From: Grimontia sedimenti
Lineage (GTDB): Bacteria; Pseudomonadota; Gammaproteobacteria; Enterobacterales; Vibrionaceae
NCBI RefSeq assembly: GCF_011045095.1
Contig: NZ_JAALDL010000009.1
Coordinates: forward strand, 1 to 64,000
Direction: 5' to 3'
DNA: 64,000 nt
Positions 44,404 through 54,946 of the stretch are shown in pieces (the stretch's first letter is position 1; each line of letters begins with the position of its first letter). The position numbers were made by a program, and so were the translations under genes. A model generated the notes under the pieces. The model saw nothing but the letters and a program-made list of their open reading frames with translations, searched no databases and was not told the origin of the DNA.

Positions 44404-47400
44404 TTAGTTGAGCTTCTCTATCATCAATCTGGCTTCATCCTTGAGGTTGGCATCGCCGCTTTGCATCACCTTCTCCAGAAGCTGAATTGCGCCGTCTACA
44501 TCGTTCATCTCGAGGTAGGCTTTCGCCAGATCCATATTAGTTGCTGCTTCACCACTGCTGTCTACATCTGCTGGTTGGATATCACTCAGTACATCAGGGA
44601 AGTCTTCCAAACCGACATCTAAATCCATCTTCAGTGAATCAGGGTCTTCCTGAGGTGCACCGTCATCTTTCATCAGATCATCGATGCTGATGTAATCCTC
44701 ACTCGGAGACGACTCTTCAACCAGTTCGCTTTCCACATCGTCCAGCAAACCGTCCAAGTCACCTTCCAGATCCATAGACTTGATATCATCACCCAAAACT
44801 TCCGGCTGCTGAGACCAATCTTCGCTTTCAAGCTCCGGCTCTGGTGCCTGCTCAGCACTCCATACATCCGTTTCTTCTTCCGGAATGTCGAGCTCTTCAG
44901 TACTGAAATCACCGAGCCCTGAGTGTTCATCATCCAACTCTTCTGAAAGCAACGCTTCCATATTAAGCCCAGCAACCTGATGATCGTCATCATCCAGCTG
45001 AGCCAGGTCGTCCAACTCTGCCGCGCGGTACGGCGCTTGCGAAACCGGTGCGGAAGATTGTGTGAAGCCTTCATCTTGGGACTGAGGCAAGAACTCTTCC
45101 AGTTCCCGCTGTTCATCTAACGCTGCTGATAAGGCATCCTCTTCGTCAAACTCACCCAACTCGTCAAGCCCAATAGGCTCCACTTTCGGGAACGCAAGGG
45201 TATTTGGCTCAGTGGCAGTGAAGGCTTGTGCGTCTGAATCAGCCTCTGTTTCTTGCTCTTCCTGACTCAGTTCATCTTGAAGTGCTTGAATGTCCTCAAG
45301 GTCGCTTTCTGCTTCTTCTGGCAGAGTTTCCTGAGAAGCTGGCAGTTCAACGTCATATTCCTGCGCGGCATCCTCTTCGGTGTATTCAGGCAGATTATCT
45401 AAATCCAGCGGCGTGTCGTCTTCTTCAGGGAGCGAATCGCTGGTTGTCTCTGGCTCACCTTCACTGTCCGCTAACGCCGCCTCTTCGTCATATTCCGGTA
45501 AAGAAGACAAATCCAACGGCGCTTCTGCTTCTGCTTCTGCTTCTGCTTCTGCTTCTGCTTCTGCTTCAAAAGCGTCTTGAGGCTCTTCCTCTAATGCAAG
45601 GTCCTCAGGCTCTTGATCAGGTAATTCAGGCGCTTCAAGTTCAACTTCTGGCTCGGTGCTTTCTGTTTCTGGCTCAGCGCTCTCCAAATCCAGTGCTTCA
45701 TCTGCAATGAGGTCTTCAGCATCTGTCGCCTCTTCAGAATCAGCAATGTCTTCTGACTCAGCTGACGTTTGCTCTGGCTGTTCCAGATCGGCTGGTTCTA
45801 CGTCAGCTTGCTCAAAGTCTTCAGAAGTCGTTTCTTCATCCAACAGGCTGTCGAGAAGCTCTAAGTCATCAGCAGTGGCCTCTGGCTCTTCAATCGCCGT
45901 ATCTTCTGCTAAAGGCTCGTCATCTTGAGAGGCTTCATCGCCTGTGTGCTCTTCCTGCTCAAGAACATCGTCAAGCAATTCCAAATCAGATTCAGACGCC
46001 TCCGGCTCTACCTCAAGGTTATCAGGGGTTTCTTCAACGAGAGCGTTCAGCTCATCAAGCGCCTCTGTGTCGTCAGCAACTAAAGACTCCTCTGATTCAG
46101 CATGCTCTTCGTCCGAAGCCGCAGACATCTCTTCAGCCATGTCTGGCTCTGAAATATCCAGTTCGTCTGCTGCCTCAGGGACATCATCCAACGCATCGAC
46201 TGAACTTTCTTCAGCACCCTCCGCGAGAAGATCGCCATCAATATCGAGTTCGTTATCGATATCCAGCTCATTATCGATATCAAGTTCACTATCAACTTCG
46301 AGGTCATTACCGAGCAAGTCATCGTCAGGGACTTCATCAAGTAACGCACTTTCGTCTTCTAGTGTGTCACCATCATCAATCAGTTCGTCAAGCAGTACAT
46401 CGGTTTCGCCAAGATCAACGTCTTCCTGCTCTTCCGAGTCACCCAGCACATCACTCAACAGGTCATCTTCATCGATAGACTCGTCAAGTAGTGCGCTTTC
46501 ATCCAGCGGATCGATGTCGTCATCTTCACTGACCAGTTCATCAAGCAAAGCATCCGTCTCAGACAGATCAGCTTCTGGCTCAGTGTCCAGTGACAAATCA
46601 TCGATGTCGTCTTTTACTTCTGCCTCAACCGTATTGCCATCTTCATCAATCAGATCATCGCCCAGCATTTCATCCAGAAGCGCGTCCGGATCGGCAATAT
46701 CTTCATCTTCAGAGACGCCATCGCTGATGAGATCAATGTCTTCATCGAGCTGCCCGTCCAACATGGCTGTGTCATCTGCGCTCTCTTCTGGCTCTGGCTC
46801 TGGCTCTGGCTCTGGCGCCGCCGTATCACCAATAAGGTCATCGATATCGTCATCAGAGAGGTCGATGTCCTGAGACAAATCCACTTCAGGCTCATCATCC
46901 AGCACCTTGTCGAACAGGGCTTCGTTGGTTTCAAGATCACCCTCTGAAGCCTCTTCTTCCGGTGCTTCTGGAGCGGGTTCAATATCTTCTGACTCTGTTT
47001 CTTGCGCTGCGACCTCTTCGCTGTCACCCGACTGCTCTGCATTCAACAGAGCGTCAATGTCATCAACTTCTTCATCGTCACCGCCGCTCAGGGATTGCTC
47101 CCACATTGCTGCGAGTGCTTCATCTGGGCTCAGCTCGGACTCTTCTGGTTGGGAAGACATTTCATCAAGCGCGCGCTCCATGTCTTCAAGGCCGATTGCA
47201 CCGTCAGTGTTGGCTTCGATATCTAAATCAGTGCTGGTATCGAACTCATCATCCAAGCCAACATCCAGATTCGATGTCAGGTCAGTATCTGCATCAATGT
47301 CGAGGCCACCCTCTTCCGGTTCTTCGGAAAGCTCAAGGGTGTCTGACAGGTTAATGTCATCAAGATCATCGCCCATGTCATCGCCAAAGAGCTGATCGGC

Positions 47401-48552
47401 ATCGATATCATCGGTAACTTCGAGTTCGTCATCTTCCAGAACCAGTTCATCGGTGTCATCGTCCGCCACCATTACAGCGTCAAGTTCCGGATCTTCGCCA
47501 TCTAACCCTTCCGGTTCTTCCACATCAACATCTTCATCTTTACGACGACGCATGATGAAGAAGGCGGCAGCACCAATCACTAACAATGCAGGGATAATTG
47601 CCATGGTCGCCAACATCAGTGGGCTTGCCATCAGGGATTCAAAGAAAGAAGGCTCCTTCATTTCCATCTGAGCCTGACGCATGCGCTGGATTTCGAGGAA
47701 CTCGCGAATTTCTTCGGTGAGCTCTTCATCTGCCGACATTTGGTCTTTCAGTGCTGCCAGTTCATTTTGAACTTCAGCCAGACGGATTTTGAGGATGTGG
47801 TTACTTTCTACCAGCTTGCCCATTTGCAGGTCAGATTCATTAATCTGATTCTGAACGGTAGACATGTTTGGTTTAGCTGGTGCACCGGATGTGTCCCCTT
47901 CGGGCTCCATCATCTCCTGCTCTTGCATTGGCTTTTTCTCAGCCATGGTTTCCGTTTCAACGGCTTCCATTTCAGGCTTCGCAGTTTCTACCATTGCAGG
48001 TTCAGGTTTCGGCGCTGGCTTAGGCGCAGGTTTTGGTGTGGCAGCAGGTGCTGTAACTTGCTGACTCAAAGGCTGGTTAGCAACACGTTGTGCGTCTTTG
48101 CGCGCCTGATCAATTTGCAGGCGACTTGCGACGTCATCCGTACTTTCGCGGCGAATTTCCGTCAGGGTTGGCATCACCAAAGTACTGCCAGGAACCAGAC
48201 CGTGAATATTGGCATCTTCGAACGCGCCTGGATTGAGGCGGAAAATAGCGCCAATAGTCTGATAGACAGTCACAGAGTTGTTTGGCTGATAGCGTGACGC
48301 GATAGACCAAAGGGTGTCGGTGTCTCGGGTTGGACCAACAGATTGGCGTCGGTTCACCGAAGATAGTGGCGCCTGATTTTGTTGAGCCAGAGGTGCAGTC
48401 GCGTTAGGCGGAGGAGATTCTTCCACCGGGCCAAGAATACGAATAGCAGACTGCGCAGAGAACGGAACACCGAGGCTCAGCAATAAAGACGAGACGACAA
48501 GCGCTTTGCCGAGACGACCACCTGATAAGTATGAAAAAAGAGTTCGCTTCAT
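44404..48552 (-). CDS. fimV: FimV-family polar hub / type IV pilus assembly protein
   Basis: 1382 aa from ATG 48552 (MKRTLFSYLSGG...; a start at 48618 lacks a signal context and adds 22 residues). Signal peptide ends SAQSA, followed by IRILGPVEE. LysM domain at about 78-135 (LWSIASRYQPNNSVTVYQTIGAIFRLNPGAF). Coiled coil ~240-275, membrane helix ~310-331 (LMLATMAIIPALLVIGAAAFFIM) followed by RRRK, then ~1000 residues of highly acidic Asp/Glu repeats, and the C-terminal FimV TPR-like domain (TNMDLAKAYLEMNDVDGAIQLLEKV). FimV organises polar proteins (in Vibrio, HubP). Contains in-frame microsatellites. Confidence 0.92.
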   Translation of the reverse strand: MKRTLFSYLSGGRLGKALVVSSLLLSLGVPFSAQSAIRILGPVEESPPPNATAPLAQQNQAPLSSVNRRQSVGPTRDTDTLWSIASRYQPNNSVTVYQTIGAIFRLNPGAFEDANIHGLVPGSTLVMPTLTEIRRESTDDVASRLQIDQARKDAQRVANQPLSQQVTAPAATPKPAPKPAPKPEPAMVETAKPEMEAVETETMAEKKPMQEQEMMEPEGDTSGAPAKPNMSTVQNQINESDLQMGKLVESNHILKIRLAEVQNELAALKDQMSADEELTEEIREFLEIQRMRQAQMEMKEPSFFESLMASPLMLATMAIIPALLVIGAAAFFIMRRRKDEDVDVEEPEGLDGEDPELDAVMVADDDTDELVLEDDELEVTDDIDADQLFGDDMGDDLDDINLSDTLELSEEPEEGGLDIDADTDLTSNLDVGLDDEFDTSTDLDIEANTDGAIGLEDMERALDEMSSQPEESELSPDEALAAMWEQSLSGGDDEEVDDIDALLNAEQSGDSEEVAAQETESEDIEPAPEAPEEEASEGDLETNEALFDKVLDDEPEVDLSQDIDLSDDDIDDLIGDTAAPEPEPEPEPEESADDTAMLDGQLDEDIDLISDGVSEDEDIADPDALLDEMLGDDLIDEDGNTVEAEVKDDIDDLSLDTEPEADLSETDALLDELVSEDDDIDPLDESALLDESIDEDDLLSDVLGDSEEQEDVDLGETDVLLDELIDDGDTLEDESALLDEVPDDDLLGNDLEVDSELDIDNELDIDNELDIDGDLLAEGAEESSVDALDDVPEAADELDISEPDMAEEMSAASDEEHAESEESLVADDTEALDELNALVEETPDNLEVEPEASESDLELLDDVLEQEEHTGDEASQDDEPLAEDTAIEEPEATADDLELLDSLLDEETTSEDFEQADVEPADLEQPEQTSAESEDIADSEEATDAEDLIADEALDLESAEPETESTEPEVELEAPELPDQEPEDLALEEEPQDAFEAEAEAEAEAEAEAEAPLDLSSLPEYDEEAALADSEGEPETTSDSLPEEDDTPLDLDNLPEYTEEDAAQEYDVELPASQETLPEEAESDLEDIQALQDELSQEEQETEADSDAQAFTATEPNTLAFPKVEPIGLDELGEFDEEDALSAALDEQRELEEFLPQSQDEGFTQSSAPVSQAPYRAAELDDLAQLDDDDHQVAGLNMEALLSEELDDEHSGLGDFSTEELDIPEEETDVWSAEQAPEPELESEDWSQQPEVLGDDIKSMDLEGDLDGLLDDVESELVEESSPSEDYISIDDLMKDDGAPQEDPDSLKMDLDVGLEDFPDVLSDIQPADVDSSGEAATNMDLAKAYLEMNDVDGAIQLLEKVMQSGDANLKDEARLMIEKLN
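45521..45567. repeat. Hexanucleotide microsatellite (GCTTCT)n in fimV
   Basis: Nearly eight perfect copies of a 6-bp unit encode alternating Glu-Ala in FimV. The unit length keeps frame, so changes alter linker length only. A shorter (TCTGGC)5 run at about 46786-46815 encodes Glu-Pro repeats. Confidence 0.95.
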
Positions 48553-48767
48553 CGCGTTATAAAAATCTGGGTCAGACACTGCCCGCATTCCCCTATGGCA
48601 GAATAAAAGGCTTTTCACAATCGCGGCGCGTTTCCCTACTGAAGTCGTTGGGAGGTAAGGCGTTAAACACCTGCTGCGATTGATATTACTGGTTATTTCC
48701 CTAACTATATCGGAAGCCCAGCTGAAAACTGTAGTGTGAAGAGATAAAACTGTGTTTTGTGATCAAA

Positions 48768-48802
48768 CAACCGGCAACAGATCACTGCTGCCGGCTGTTA
48801 GG
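48768..48802 (-). terminator. Probable terminator of asd
   Basis: CCGGCAACAG-atca-CTGCTGCCGG with one mismatch; leftward RNA continues TTGTTTGATC. Moderate strength. Confidence 0.55.
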
Positions 48803-48821
48803 TTGAATAAATCAGGAATGA

Positions 48822-49847
48822 TTACAGGTAATCGCGGATCAGAAGTTCAGCAATTTGCACTGAGTTTGTCGCTGCGCCTTTGCGGACATTGTCAGCAACC
48901 ACCCACATATTCAAACCGTTCGGGTGACTGATGTCGTTGCGTACACGGCCGACCATCACATGGTCTTTACCTGTCGCTTCTTTTACCTGCGTTGGGTAAT
49001 CTTCGCCGTAGTACACTTCAACGCCTTCAGCACGGGATAGCAGGTCCATCGCTTCGGTGGCATCCAACGGCTGCTGACATTCAATGTGTACGGCTTCAGC
49101 GTGGCCATAGAACACAGGCACGCGAACACAGGTCGGGTTTACCGCGACGGAATCGTCACCAAGGATCTTCTGGGTTTCCCACACCATTTTCATTTCTTCT
49201 TTGGTGTAGCCGTTGTCCATGAACTCATCAATATGTGGCAGACAGTTAAACGCAATCTGCTTTTTGTAAGTGCTTGGCTCTGCTTCCTGGCTGTTCAGCA
49301 GTTTCACTGTCTGGCCTGCCAGCTCATCAACGCCTTTCTTACCTGAACCAGATACTGACTGGTAGGTTGCCACATTAATACGCTCAATACCTGCAGCATC
49401 GTAAATTGGCTTCAGTGCCACCAGCATTTGGATGGTCGAACAGTTAGGGTTCGCGATGATGTTACGGTTACGGAAATCCGCAATTGCTTCCGGGTTCACT
49501 TCTGGCACGACCAGCGGAACATCGTATTCGTAACGGAAACGTGAGGTGTTATCGATAACCACCACGCCCTCATCTGCAGCAATAGGAGCCCAACGGTCAG
49601 AAGATTCAGCACCCGCTGAGAACAGGGCGATTTGAACCTGGCTCCAGTCAAAGTCTTCCACGTTTTTCACGCGGACACTTTTACCGTTAAAACGGATGGT
49701 TTCACCGGCACTGCGCTCACTTGCCAGCAAGTGAAGGTTGCGCACAGGGAATTTACGCTCTTCCAACACCTCGATAATGGTGCGCCCTACTGCGCCTGTA
49801 GCACCTAAAACAGCGACGTCATAAGCCACATCGAATTCTTGTGTCAT
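48822..49847 (-). CDS. asd: Aspartate-semialdehyde dehydrogenase (second-type Asd)
   Basis: 341 aa. NADP-binding VAVLGATGAVGRTIIEVL, catalytic cysteine in IIANPNCSTIQMLVALK, and QSVSGSGKKGVDEL. It occupies the position of usg in E. coli, where the protein has lost the catalytic Cys; here the Cys is present, so the enzyme is probably active. Reduces beta-aspartyl phosphate to aspartate semialdehyde for Lys/Met/Thr/DAP synthesis. Vibrio cholerae has two asd genes, one next to pdxB. 2 bp from the pdxB stop. Confidence 0.92.
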   Translation of the reverse strand: MTQEFDVAYDVAVLGATGAVGRTIIEVLEERKFPVRNLHLLASERSAGETIRFNGKSVRVKNVEDFDWSQVQIALFSAGAESSDRWAPIAADEGVVVIDNTSRFRYEYDVPLVVPEVNPEAIADFRNRNIIANPNCSTIQMLVALKPIYDAAGIERINVATYQSVSGSGKKGVDELAGQTVKLLNSQEAEPSTYKKQIAFNCLPHIDEFMDNGYTKEEMKMVWETQKILGDDSVAVNPTCVRVPVFYGHAEAVHIECQQPLDATEAMDLLSRAEGVEVYYGEDYPTQVKEATGKDHVMVGRVRNDISHPNGLNMWVVADNVRKGAATNSVQIAELLIRDYL

Positions 49848-49849
49848 GA

Positions 49850-50989
49850 TTATTCCTCTACGGTAAAACCTAAATTAGCGAGCGACTCTAACCCAAACGC
49901 TGCCTCGCCCGCTACTGTAATTGCACTGTACTCGCGTCTGTCCCAGTAATTCTTGCGCAAGCGGTCAAAGCTTGTGCGTTGCTGGTCAATGTCAGCCATC
50001 GCGCGTCGAAACTCGGCATCATCACGGCGGATGTCATAAATTAGCTGGCACAGTGCCATCAGATCGCTTTCGTCCCAAGGCTTGCTCAGTGATACCTTTG
50101 GAATTGGCGCGACTGGCAGCAAAGACGCCGCTTCGACTTTTTCTTCCTGATTACCCAGAAACTCGCAGTAGCTGTTGTAGATCATGGTGGTGCCGCGTGC
50201 TTTGCCTTCTAGTCCGTAACCCGCAACGTGCGGGGTGGCGAAAGCCAACATAGGAAGAAGTTCCATGTCCACTTCCGGCTCAAACTCGAAAACATCCAGC
50301 ACAGCAGTTAACTGCTGTGTTTTCAGCGCAGCTTTCAGTGCGTCGTTACTGACTACTGGACCGCGAGCCGCGTTGATAAGGATTGAACCAGGCTTCAGTG
50401 CAGCGATCTCCGCGTCACCCATCAGATGATGAGTTGGGTGTTCACCGCTTTTGGTTAACGGCGTGTGGAAGGTCAGGACATCACACTCTGCAATCAGGGT
50501 TTGTAGAGGATGAAACTCCCGTGTGTCGCCTTCCGCTTGTTTGAGCGGGTCGCACAAAAGGTGCGGAATACTGAGCGCAGACAGACACTTCGACAGGTAG
50601 CTTCCCACCTGACCTGCGCCCACAATGCCGACCTTACGGTCAGCAATAGAAAAGCCCTGTTGCTGACTCAGTACCAGCAGCGCGCTTATCACGTATTCAG
50701 CCACACCCACTTTGTTACAGCCTGGCGCAGCAGTAAAGAAGATACCTTTGCTGGCAAGCAGCTCCGCATCAACATGGTCGGTGCCTGCGGTTGCCGTGCC
50801 GACAAACTTCAGTTTGTTGGCTTTTTCAAGCAGTGCTTCGTCAACCTTGGTGACGGAGCGAATCATCAACGCATCAACGTCAATCAAGTCTTCTGCTGTC
50901 AGGGTACGCCCTGCTTTTGCGGTCACCGTACCCAGCTTGCTGAACAGCTCAGCAGCATACGGCATATTTTCATCAATCAGAATGTTCAA
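49850..50989 (-). CDS. pdxB: Erythronate-4-phosphate dehydrogenase PdxB
   Basis: 379 aa D-2-hydroxyacid dehydrogenase in vitamin B6 synthesis. [16 protein letters not shown] start, [20 protein letters not shown] motif, [14 protein letters not shown], and a C-terminal dimerisation domain (DUF3410 type, ~285-379). Start ATG 50989. Upstream of asd in one operon. Confidence 0.94.
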   Translation of the reverse strand: MNILIDENMPYAAELFSKLGTVTAKAGRTLTAEDLIDVDALMIRSVTKVDEALLEKANKLKFVGTATAGTDHVDAELLASKGIFFTAAPGCNKVGVAEYVISALLVLSQQQGFSIADRKVGIVGAGQVGSYLSKCLSALSIPHLLCDPLKQAEGDTREFHPLQTLIAECDVLTFHTPLTKSGEHPTHHLMGDAEIAALKPGSILINAARGPVVSNDALKAALKTQQLTAVLDVFEFEPEVDMELLPMLAFATPHVAGYGLEGKARGTTMIYNSYCEFLGNQEEKVEAASLLPVAPIPKVSLSKPWDESDLMALCQLIYDIRRDDAEFRRAMADIDQQRTSFDRLRKNYWDRREYSAITVAGEAAFGLESLANLGFTVEE

Positions 50990-51054
50990 GTGCGTTTACT
51001 CTTACATTTATTTCATTGGCGCTATTGTGACGGTTTTTTGCGCCAGATAAAACG

Positions 51055-51083
51055 AAAAAACCCGGCCAATTGGCCGGGCAAAA
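51055..51083 (-). terminator. Terminator of fabB
   Basis: Leftward RNA: GCCCGGCCAATTGGCCGGG then TTTTTTCG. A perfect palindrome between fabB and pdxB. Confidence 0.85.
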
Positions 51084-51196
51084 TCCAGGATCTGAAAGGT
51101 AGAGATCGGCTCTCAACGATCTAAACCTGCGTCTGTTGTAGGCATAAAGCCAACGTCCCGGAAAACCGTTAGGACACGTTAGGCTATTGCTAACAA

Positions 51197-52408
51197 CTAT
51201 CCTTCGTATTTTTTAATAACCAGCGTGGCGTTGGTACCACCGAAGCCGAAGCTGTTAGACATGACTGTCTTCAGCTCGACTTCACGGGTTTCCGACACGA
51301 TATCCAGACCTTCAGCAGCTAGATCCAGGTTTTCAATGTTGATGCTTGGTGCAACGAAGTTGTTTTCCAGCATGATGGTGGAGTAAATCGCTTCGTGAAC
51401 ACCTGCCGCACCCAGCGCGTGACCGGTCATGGCTTTGGTGGCAGAAATTGCTGGGCTGTTGTTGCCGAACACTTCCTGAATCGCACCCAGCTCTTTCACA
51501 TCACCCACTGGCGTAGAGGTGCCGTGCGTGTTGATGTAGTCAATTTGATCAACGTCCTGCATCGCCATCTTCATACAGCGGATCGCGCCTTCGCCTGATG
51601 GCGCTACCATGTCGTAGCCATCTGACGTTGCACCGTAGCCCACGATTTCACCGTAGATTTTCGCACCACGCGCCAGCGCATGCTCAAGCTCTTCGATAAC
51701 CATCATGCCGCCACCACCGGAGATAACAAAACCATCGCGGTCTGCATCGTAGGTACGTGATGCTTTTTCTGGGTTATCGTTGTACTTGGTCGACAGCGCG
51801 CCCATAGCGTCAAACATCATGGTCAGTGACCAATCCAGCTCTTCACCACCACCTGCAAAAACAACGTCTTGCTTGCCCAGTTGAATCAGTTCAACCGCGT
51901 GGCCAATACAGTGTGCTGATGTCGCACACGCAGAGCTCATGGTGTAGTTCACACCGCGGATTTTGAATGGTGTTGCCAAACAAGCTGAAACCGTCGAAGA
52001 CATGGTACGTGGCACCATGTAAGGACCAACACGTTTTACGCCTTTCTCACGTAATGTGTCTGTGGCTGCAACTTGGTTAATTGATGATGCACCACCAGAA
52101 CCAGCAACCAGACCGGTGCGGTCGTTAGACACCATCTCTTCTGTCAAACCGGCATCTTCGATAGCCTGTTCCATTGACAGATAAGCGAAGCCAGCAGCAT
52201 CGCCCATAAAACGAAACTTTTTGCGATCAATGTGATCAGCAGGATTGAGCTTTAAATCACCCCAGACATTACTGCGAAGCTTCATGTCTGCGAACTGTTG
52301 GGAAAAGCTAATCCCTGATTTACCCGTCTTTAATGACTCCAGCACTTCTTTAACGTTGTTACCGATGCTGGAAACAATTCCCATACCTGTAATTACGGCT
52401 CGTTTCAT
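51197..52408 (-). CDS. fabB: Beta-ketoacyl-ACP synthase I FabB
   Basis: 403 aa condensing enzyme needed for unsaturated fatty acid synthesis. Catalytic Cys in [12 protein letters not shown], His in [14 protein letters not shown] and [14 protein letters not shown], and the C-terminal [13 protein letters not shown]. Monocistronic: terminator on one side, divergent mnmC on the other. Upstream palindrome resembles a FabR/FadR-type operator. Confidence 0.96.
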   Translation of the reverse strand: MKRAVITGMGIVSSIGNNVKEVLESLKTGKSGISFSQQFADMKLRSNVWGDLKLNPADHIDRKKFRFMGDAAGFAYLSMEQAIEDAGLTEEMVSNDRTGLVAGSGGASSINQVAATDTLREKGVKRVGPYMVPRTMSSTVSACLATPFKIRGVNYTMSSACATSAHCIGHAVELIQLGKQDVVFAGGGEELDWSLTMMFDAMGALSTKYNDNPEKASRTYDADRDGFVISGGGGMMVIEELEHALARGAKIYGEIVGYGATSDGYDMVAPSGEGAIRCMKMAMQDVDQIDYINTHGTSTPVGDVKELGAIQEVFGNNSPAISATKAMTGHALGAAGVHEAIYSTIMLENNFVAPSINIENLDLAAEGLDIVSETREVELKTVMSNSFGFGGTNATLVIKKYEG

Positions 52409-52478
52409 CTTTTGTTCCTACAATTCGAGTTCGCACCGATGATAGCGGTTTTGATAAGCCTAAGTGGTCAGCTTTCCT

Positions 52479-52496
52479 AGAGTACAGGTGTAAGCT
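52479..52496. promoter_or_regulatory. Candidate FabR operator upstream of fabB
   Basis: AGAGTACAGGTGTAAGCT is an imperfect palindrome of the AGnGTACAnnTGTnnGCT form that I recall for FabR sites at enterobacterial fabA/fabB. It lies 71 bp upstream of the fabB ATG in the fabB-mnmC divergent region. I have no FabR gene in the window to support it. Confidence 0.5.
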
Positions 52497-52607
52497 GAAA
52501 TTTTTCACATACTGACACAGACCCGTCGTCGGTTCTGTATATTCCGTCGAATTGGCGATAGAATCCGCGCTCGACGTGCAAACCCCGTTTTTATTAAGGT
52601 AAGGCTT

Positions 52608-54611
52608 GTGACCCAAACCCGTATTGAACACGCCCAAATCCATTGGAATGACGCCGGAACACCGGTCTCTGACAACTTTGACGATGTTTACTTTTCCAAT
52701 GCCAATGGTCTGGAAGAAACGCGCTACGTGTTCCTGCAGCAAAACCAGCTACCAAACCGCTGGGATACCTTTTCACATGACCGATTCGTGATTGCGGAAA
52801 CCGGGTTTGGTACAGGCCTTAACTTCTTGGCTGTGTGGCAGTGGTTTGCCCAATTTAGAAAGGAAAACCCTGAGGCTCAAGTCAACCAACTTCATTTCAT
52901 CAGCTTTGAGAAGTTCCCAGTCTCCGTCACTGATTTAGAAAAAGCCCACGCAGCCTGGCCTGAACTGGCGGATTTCGCTAAAGCACTGCGCAAACACTAC
53001 CCAGCAGCAGTTTCTGGCTGCCACCGTTTGGTATTGGCAGATGGCATGATCACGCTAGACTTGTGGTTCGGCGACATCAAAGACTGTATGCCGCAAGTGT
53101 GGACGTCTGATGAAGGAATTGTGGATTGCTGGTTTCTGGACGGCTTTGCTCCAAGCAAGAACCCTGAAATGTGGAGTCAGACGCTGTTTGACGGCATGGC
53201 AAGATTGGCCAAACAGGACTGTACCGTGGCCACTTTCACTGCAGCTGGCTTTGTGCGCCGCGGCTTAATTGACGCAGGCTTTGAAATGAAGAAAGCCAGG
53301 GGCTATGGCACCAAGCGCGACATGATTGTCGGCTCCATGGTCGAGCGTAACCAGCCGCACCAACAGGCTCCTTGGTATAAACGTACCGCACCACAAAACA
53401 GCAATGACATTGCGATTATTGGTGGCGGTGTAGCGAGCGCCACCTTGGCAATATCACTGGTACGCCGTGGAAAATCAGTCACCCTTTATTGCGAGCATGA
53501 CAAGTCTGGGCTTGCCACTTCTGGCAACCGACAAGGCGCGGTGTATCCACTTTTAAATGGCAGTGACGATGCCCTTTCACGCTTCTTTGCGCCGGCATTT
53601 CTGTTCTCCCGTCAGTTTATTGAACAGGCAGCAGAAACGGTTTCTTTTGATCACGATTTGTGTGGCGTCACCCAATTGGGGTGGGATGAGAAAAGCGCAG
53701 ACAAATTGGCGAAGATGCTGACAGGCGGTTTTCCGGAATCTCTTATCCATGGCATCACCAAAGAAGACGCCGAATCACTGACTGGCATTGAAACCGGGCA
53801 CGGCGGTGTCACCTATCCACTCGGCGGTTGGTTGTGCCCTCAACAGTTAACCCAGGGGTTGATTGCCAATGCAGAGAAAACGGGCCTGTTGATCTGTCAT
53901 TACAATACCGAAGTGACGAAAGCCAGTCATCAGAACGGGACGTGGACACTGTCTTCAAACCAAGGCGAACGGACTCACGATACCGTGGTGATTGCTAATG
54001 GTCACAAGTTCACCCAGTTTGAGCAAACCGCCCCCATTCCTGCTTATGCGGTTCGTGGTCAGGTGTCCCACATCAATACCACGCCAGCGTTGAAGCAGCT
54101 TAAAACCGTGTTGTGTTATGACGGCTACCTGACGCCGGCCAACCCAAAAAATGACACTCATTGCATTGGCGCCAGCTACAGCCGGAATGATACTTCCATG
54201 GACTTCCGCATGGACGATCAGGCTGACAACAAGCAGCGCCTGATCGATTGCATTCCTGCTGAGTGGCCAAAAGAGATTGATACTGACCATGGTGGTGGTC
54301 GTGTAGGTATTCGCTGTGCCAGCCGCGATCATTTGCCGTTTGTCGGTGATGTCTGCGACTTTGAAGCCCTGAAAACCGTATACGGTGATTTACGTGACAA
54401 GAAAGACAGTGCCGAAGACGTACCGGTTTACCCGAACCTCTATAGCCTGTTGGCACTCGGTTCGCGCGGTTTGACCTCAGCGCCAATCCTCGGTGAGCTT
54501 CTGGCTTCACAACTTTGTGGCGACCCACTCCCCATGCCGGTCGATGTGCTCAATGCCTTGCATCCGGGACGGATGTGGGTGAGAAAACTGCTCAAGGGTA
54601 AAGCTCTTTAG
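52608..54611 (+). CDS. mnmC: Bifunctional tRNA mnm5s2U synthesis protein MnmC
   Basis: 667 aa. N-terminal SAM methyltransferase (MnmD, ~1-240, with [18 protein letters not shown] and [12 protein letters not shown]) and C-terminal FAD oxidoreductase (MnmC1, ~265-660, with [22 protein letters not shown]). Converts cmnm5s2U34 through nm5 to mnm5 in tRNA wobble positions. Start is GTG 52608, preceded by AAGGTAAGGC. Confidence 0.95.
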   Translation: MTQTRIEHAQIHWNDAGTPVSDNFDDVYFSNANGLEETRYVFLQQNQLPNRWDTFSHDRFVIAETGFGTGLNFLAVWQWFAQFRKENPEAQVNQLHFISFEKFPVSVTDLEKAHAAWPELADFAKALRKHYPAAVSGCHRLVLADGMITLDLWFGDIKDCMPQVWTSDEGIVDCWFLDGFAPSKNPEMWSQTLFDGMARLAKQDCTVATFTAAGFVRRGLIDAGFEMKKARGYGTKRDMIVGSMVERNQPHQQAPWYKRTAPQNSNDIAIIGGGVASATLAISLVRRGKSVTLYCEHDKSGLATSGNRQGAVYPLLNGSDDALSRFFAPAFLFSRQFIEQAAETVSFDHDLCGVTQLGWDEKSADKLAKMLTGGFPESLIHGITKEDAESLTGIETGHGGVTYPLGGWLCPQQLTQGLIANAEKTGLLICHYNTEVTKASHQNGTWTLSSNQGERTHDTVVIANGHKFTQFEQTAPIPAYAVRGQVSHINTTPALKQLKTVLCYDGYLTPANPKNDTHCIGASYSRNDTSMDFRMDDQADNKQRLIDCIPAEWPKEIDTDHGGGRVGIRCASRDHLPFVGDVCDFEALKTVYGDLRDKKDSAEDVPVYPNLYSLLALGSRGLTSAPILGELLASQLCGDPLPMPVDVLNALHPGRMWVRKLLKGKAL

Positions 54612-54630
54612 TAGGGACAATTCAAACAAA

Positions 54631-54658
54631 GAAGGCGCCGATTGGCGCCTTCTTCTTA
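54631..54658. terminator. Bidirectional terminator mnmC/yfcL
   Basis: AGAAGGCGCC-GATT-GGCGCCTTCTTCTT between converging genes. Confidence 0.85.
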
Positions 54659-54670
54659 TCTGGTTGGTAT

Positions 54671-54937
54671 TTAACCTGCCTGCTGCTGCAGCGATGCCCA
54701 GAGGTTGCCCACCAGCACTTGATCGGAAGGGTTCAGCTCGTTTGAATTCTCTTTCAGGCTTTCGTCAACACGTACCTTCAGTGCAGACACATCTTCGATA
54801 CCGTCCTGCTCACAATCTGCGGCCGCCAGCGAGACATGACCGCGTAGATAACCGCTGGCAAACAACTCATCATCCGATGCGGTTTCTACCATGGCATCAA
54901 TCAGGTCGAGGATTTTCTCTTCGTATTCTTGGATCAT
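54671..54937 (-). CDS. yfcL: YfcL family protein
   Basis: 88 aa, conserved small cytosolic protein. Pattern IQEYEEKILDLIDAMVETASDDELFASGYLRGHVSLAAADCE is that of YfcL. Function unknown. It follows epmC (9-bp gap), the same order as in E. coli (yfcM-yfcL), and may be translated from the same message. Confidence 0.88.
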   Translation of the reverse strand: MIQEYEEKILDLIDAMVETASDDELFASGYLRGHVSLAAADCEQDGIEDVSALKVRVDESLKENSNELNPSDQVLVGNLWASLQQQAG

Positions 54938-54946
54938 TTTTAGCTC

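Noticed and set aside
45228-47400. Long serine-rich frames on the + strand of the fimV region
   Set aside because: They mirror the Asp/Glu-rich coding of fimV on the minus strand; there is no start-site context and they overlap fully.
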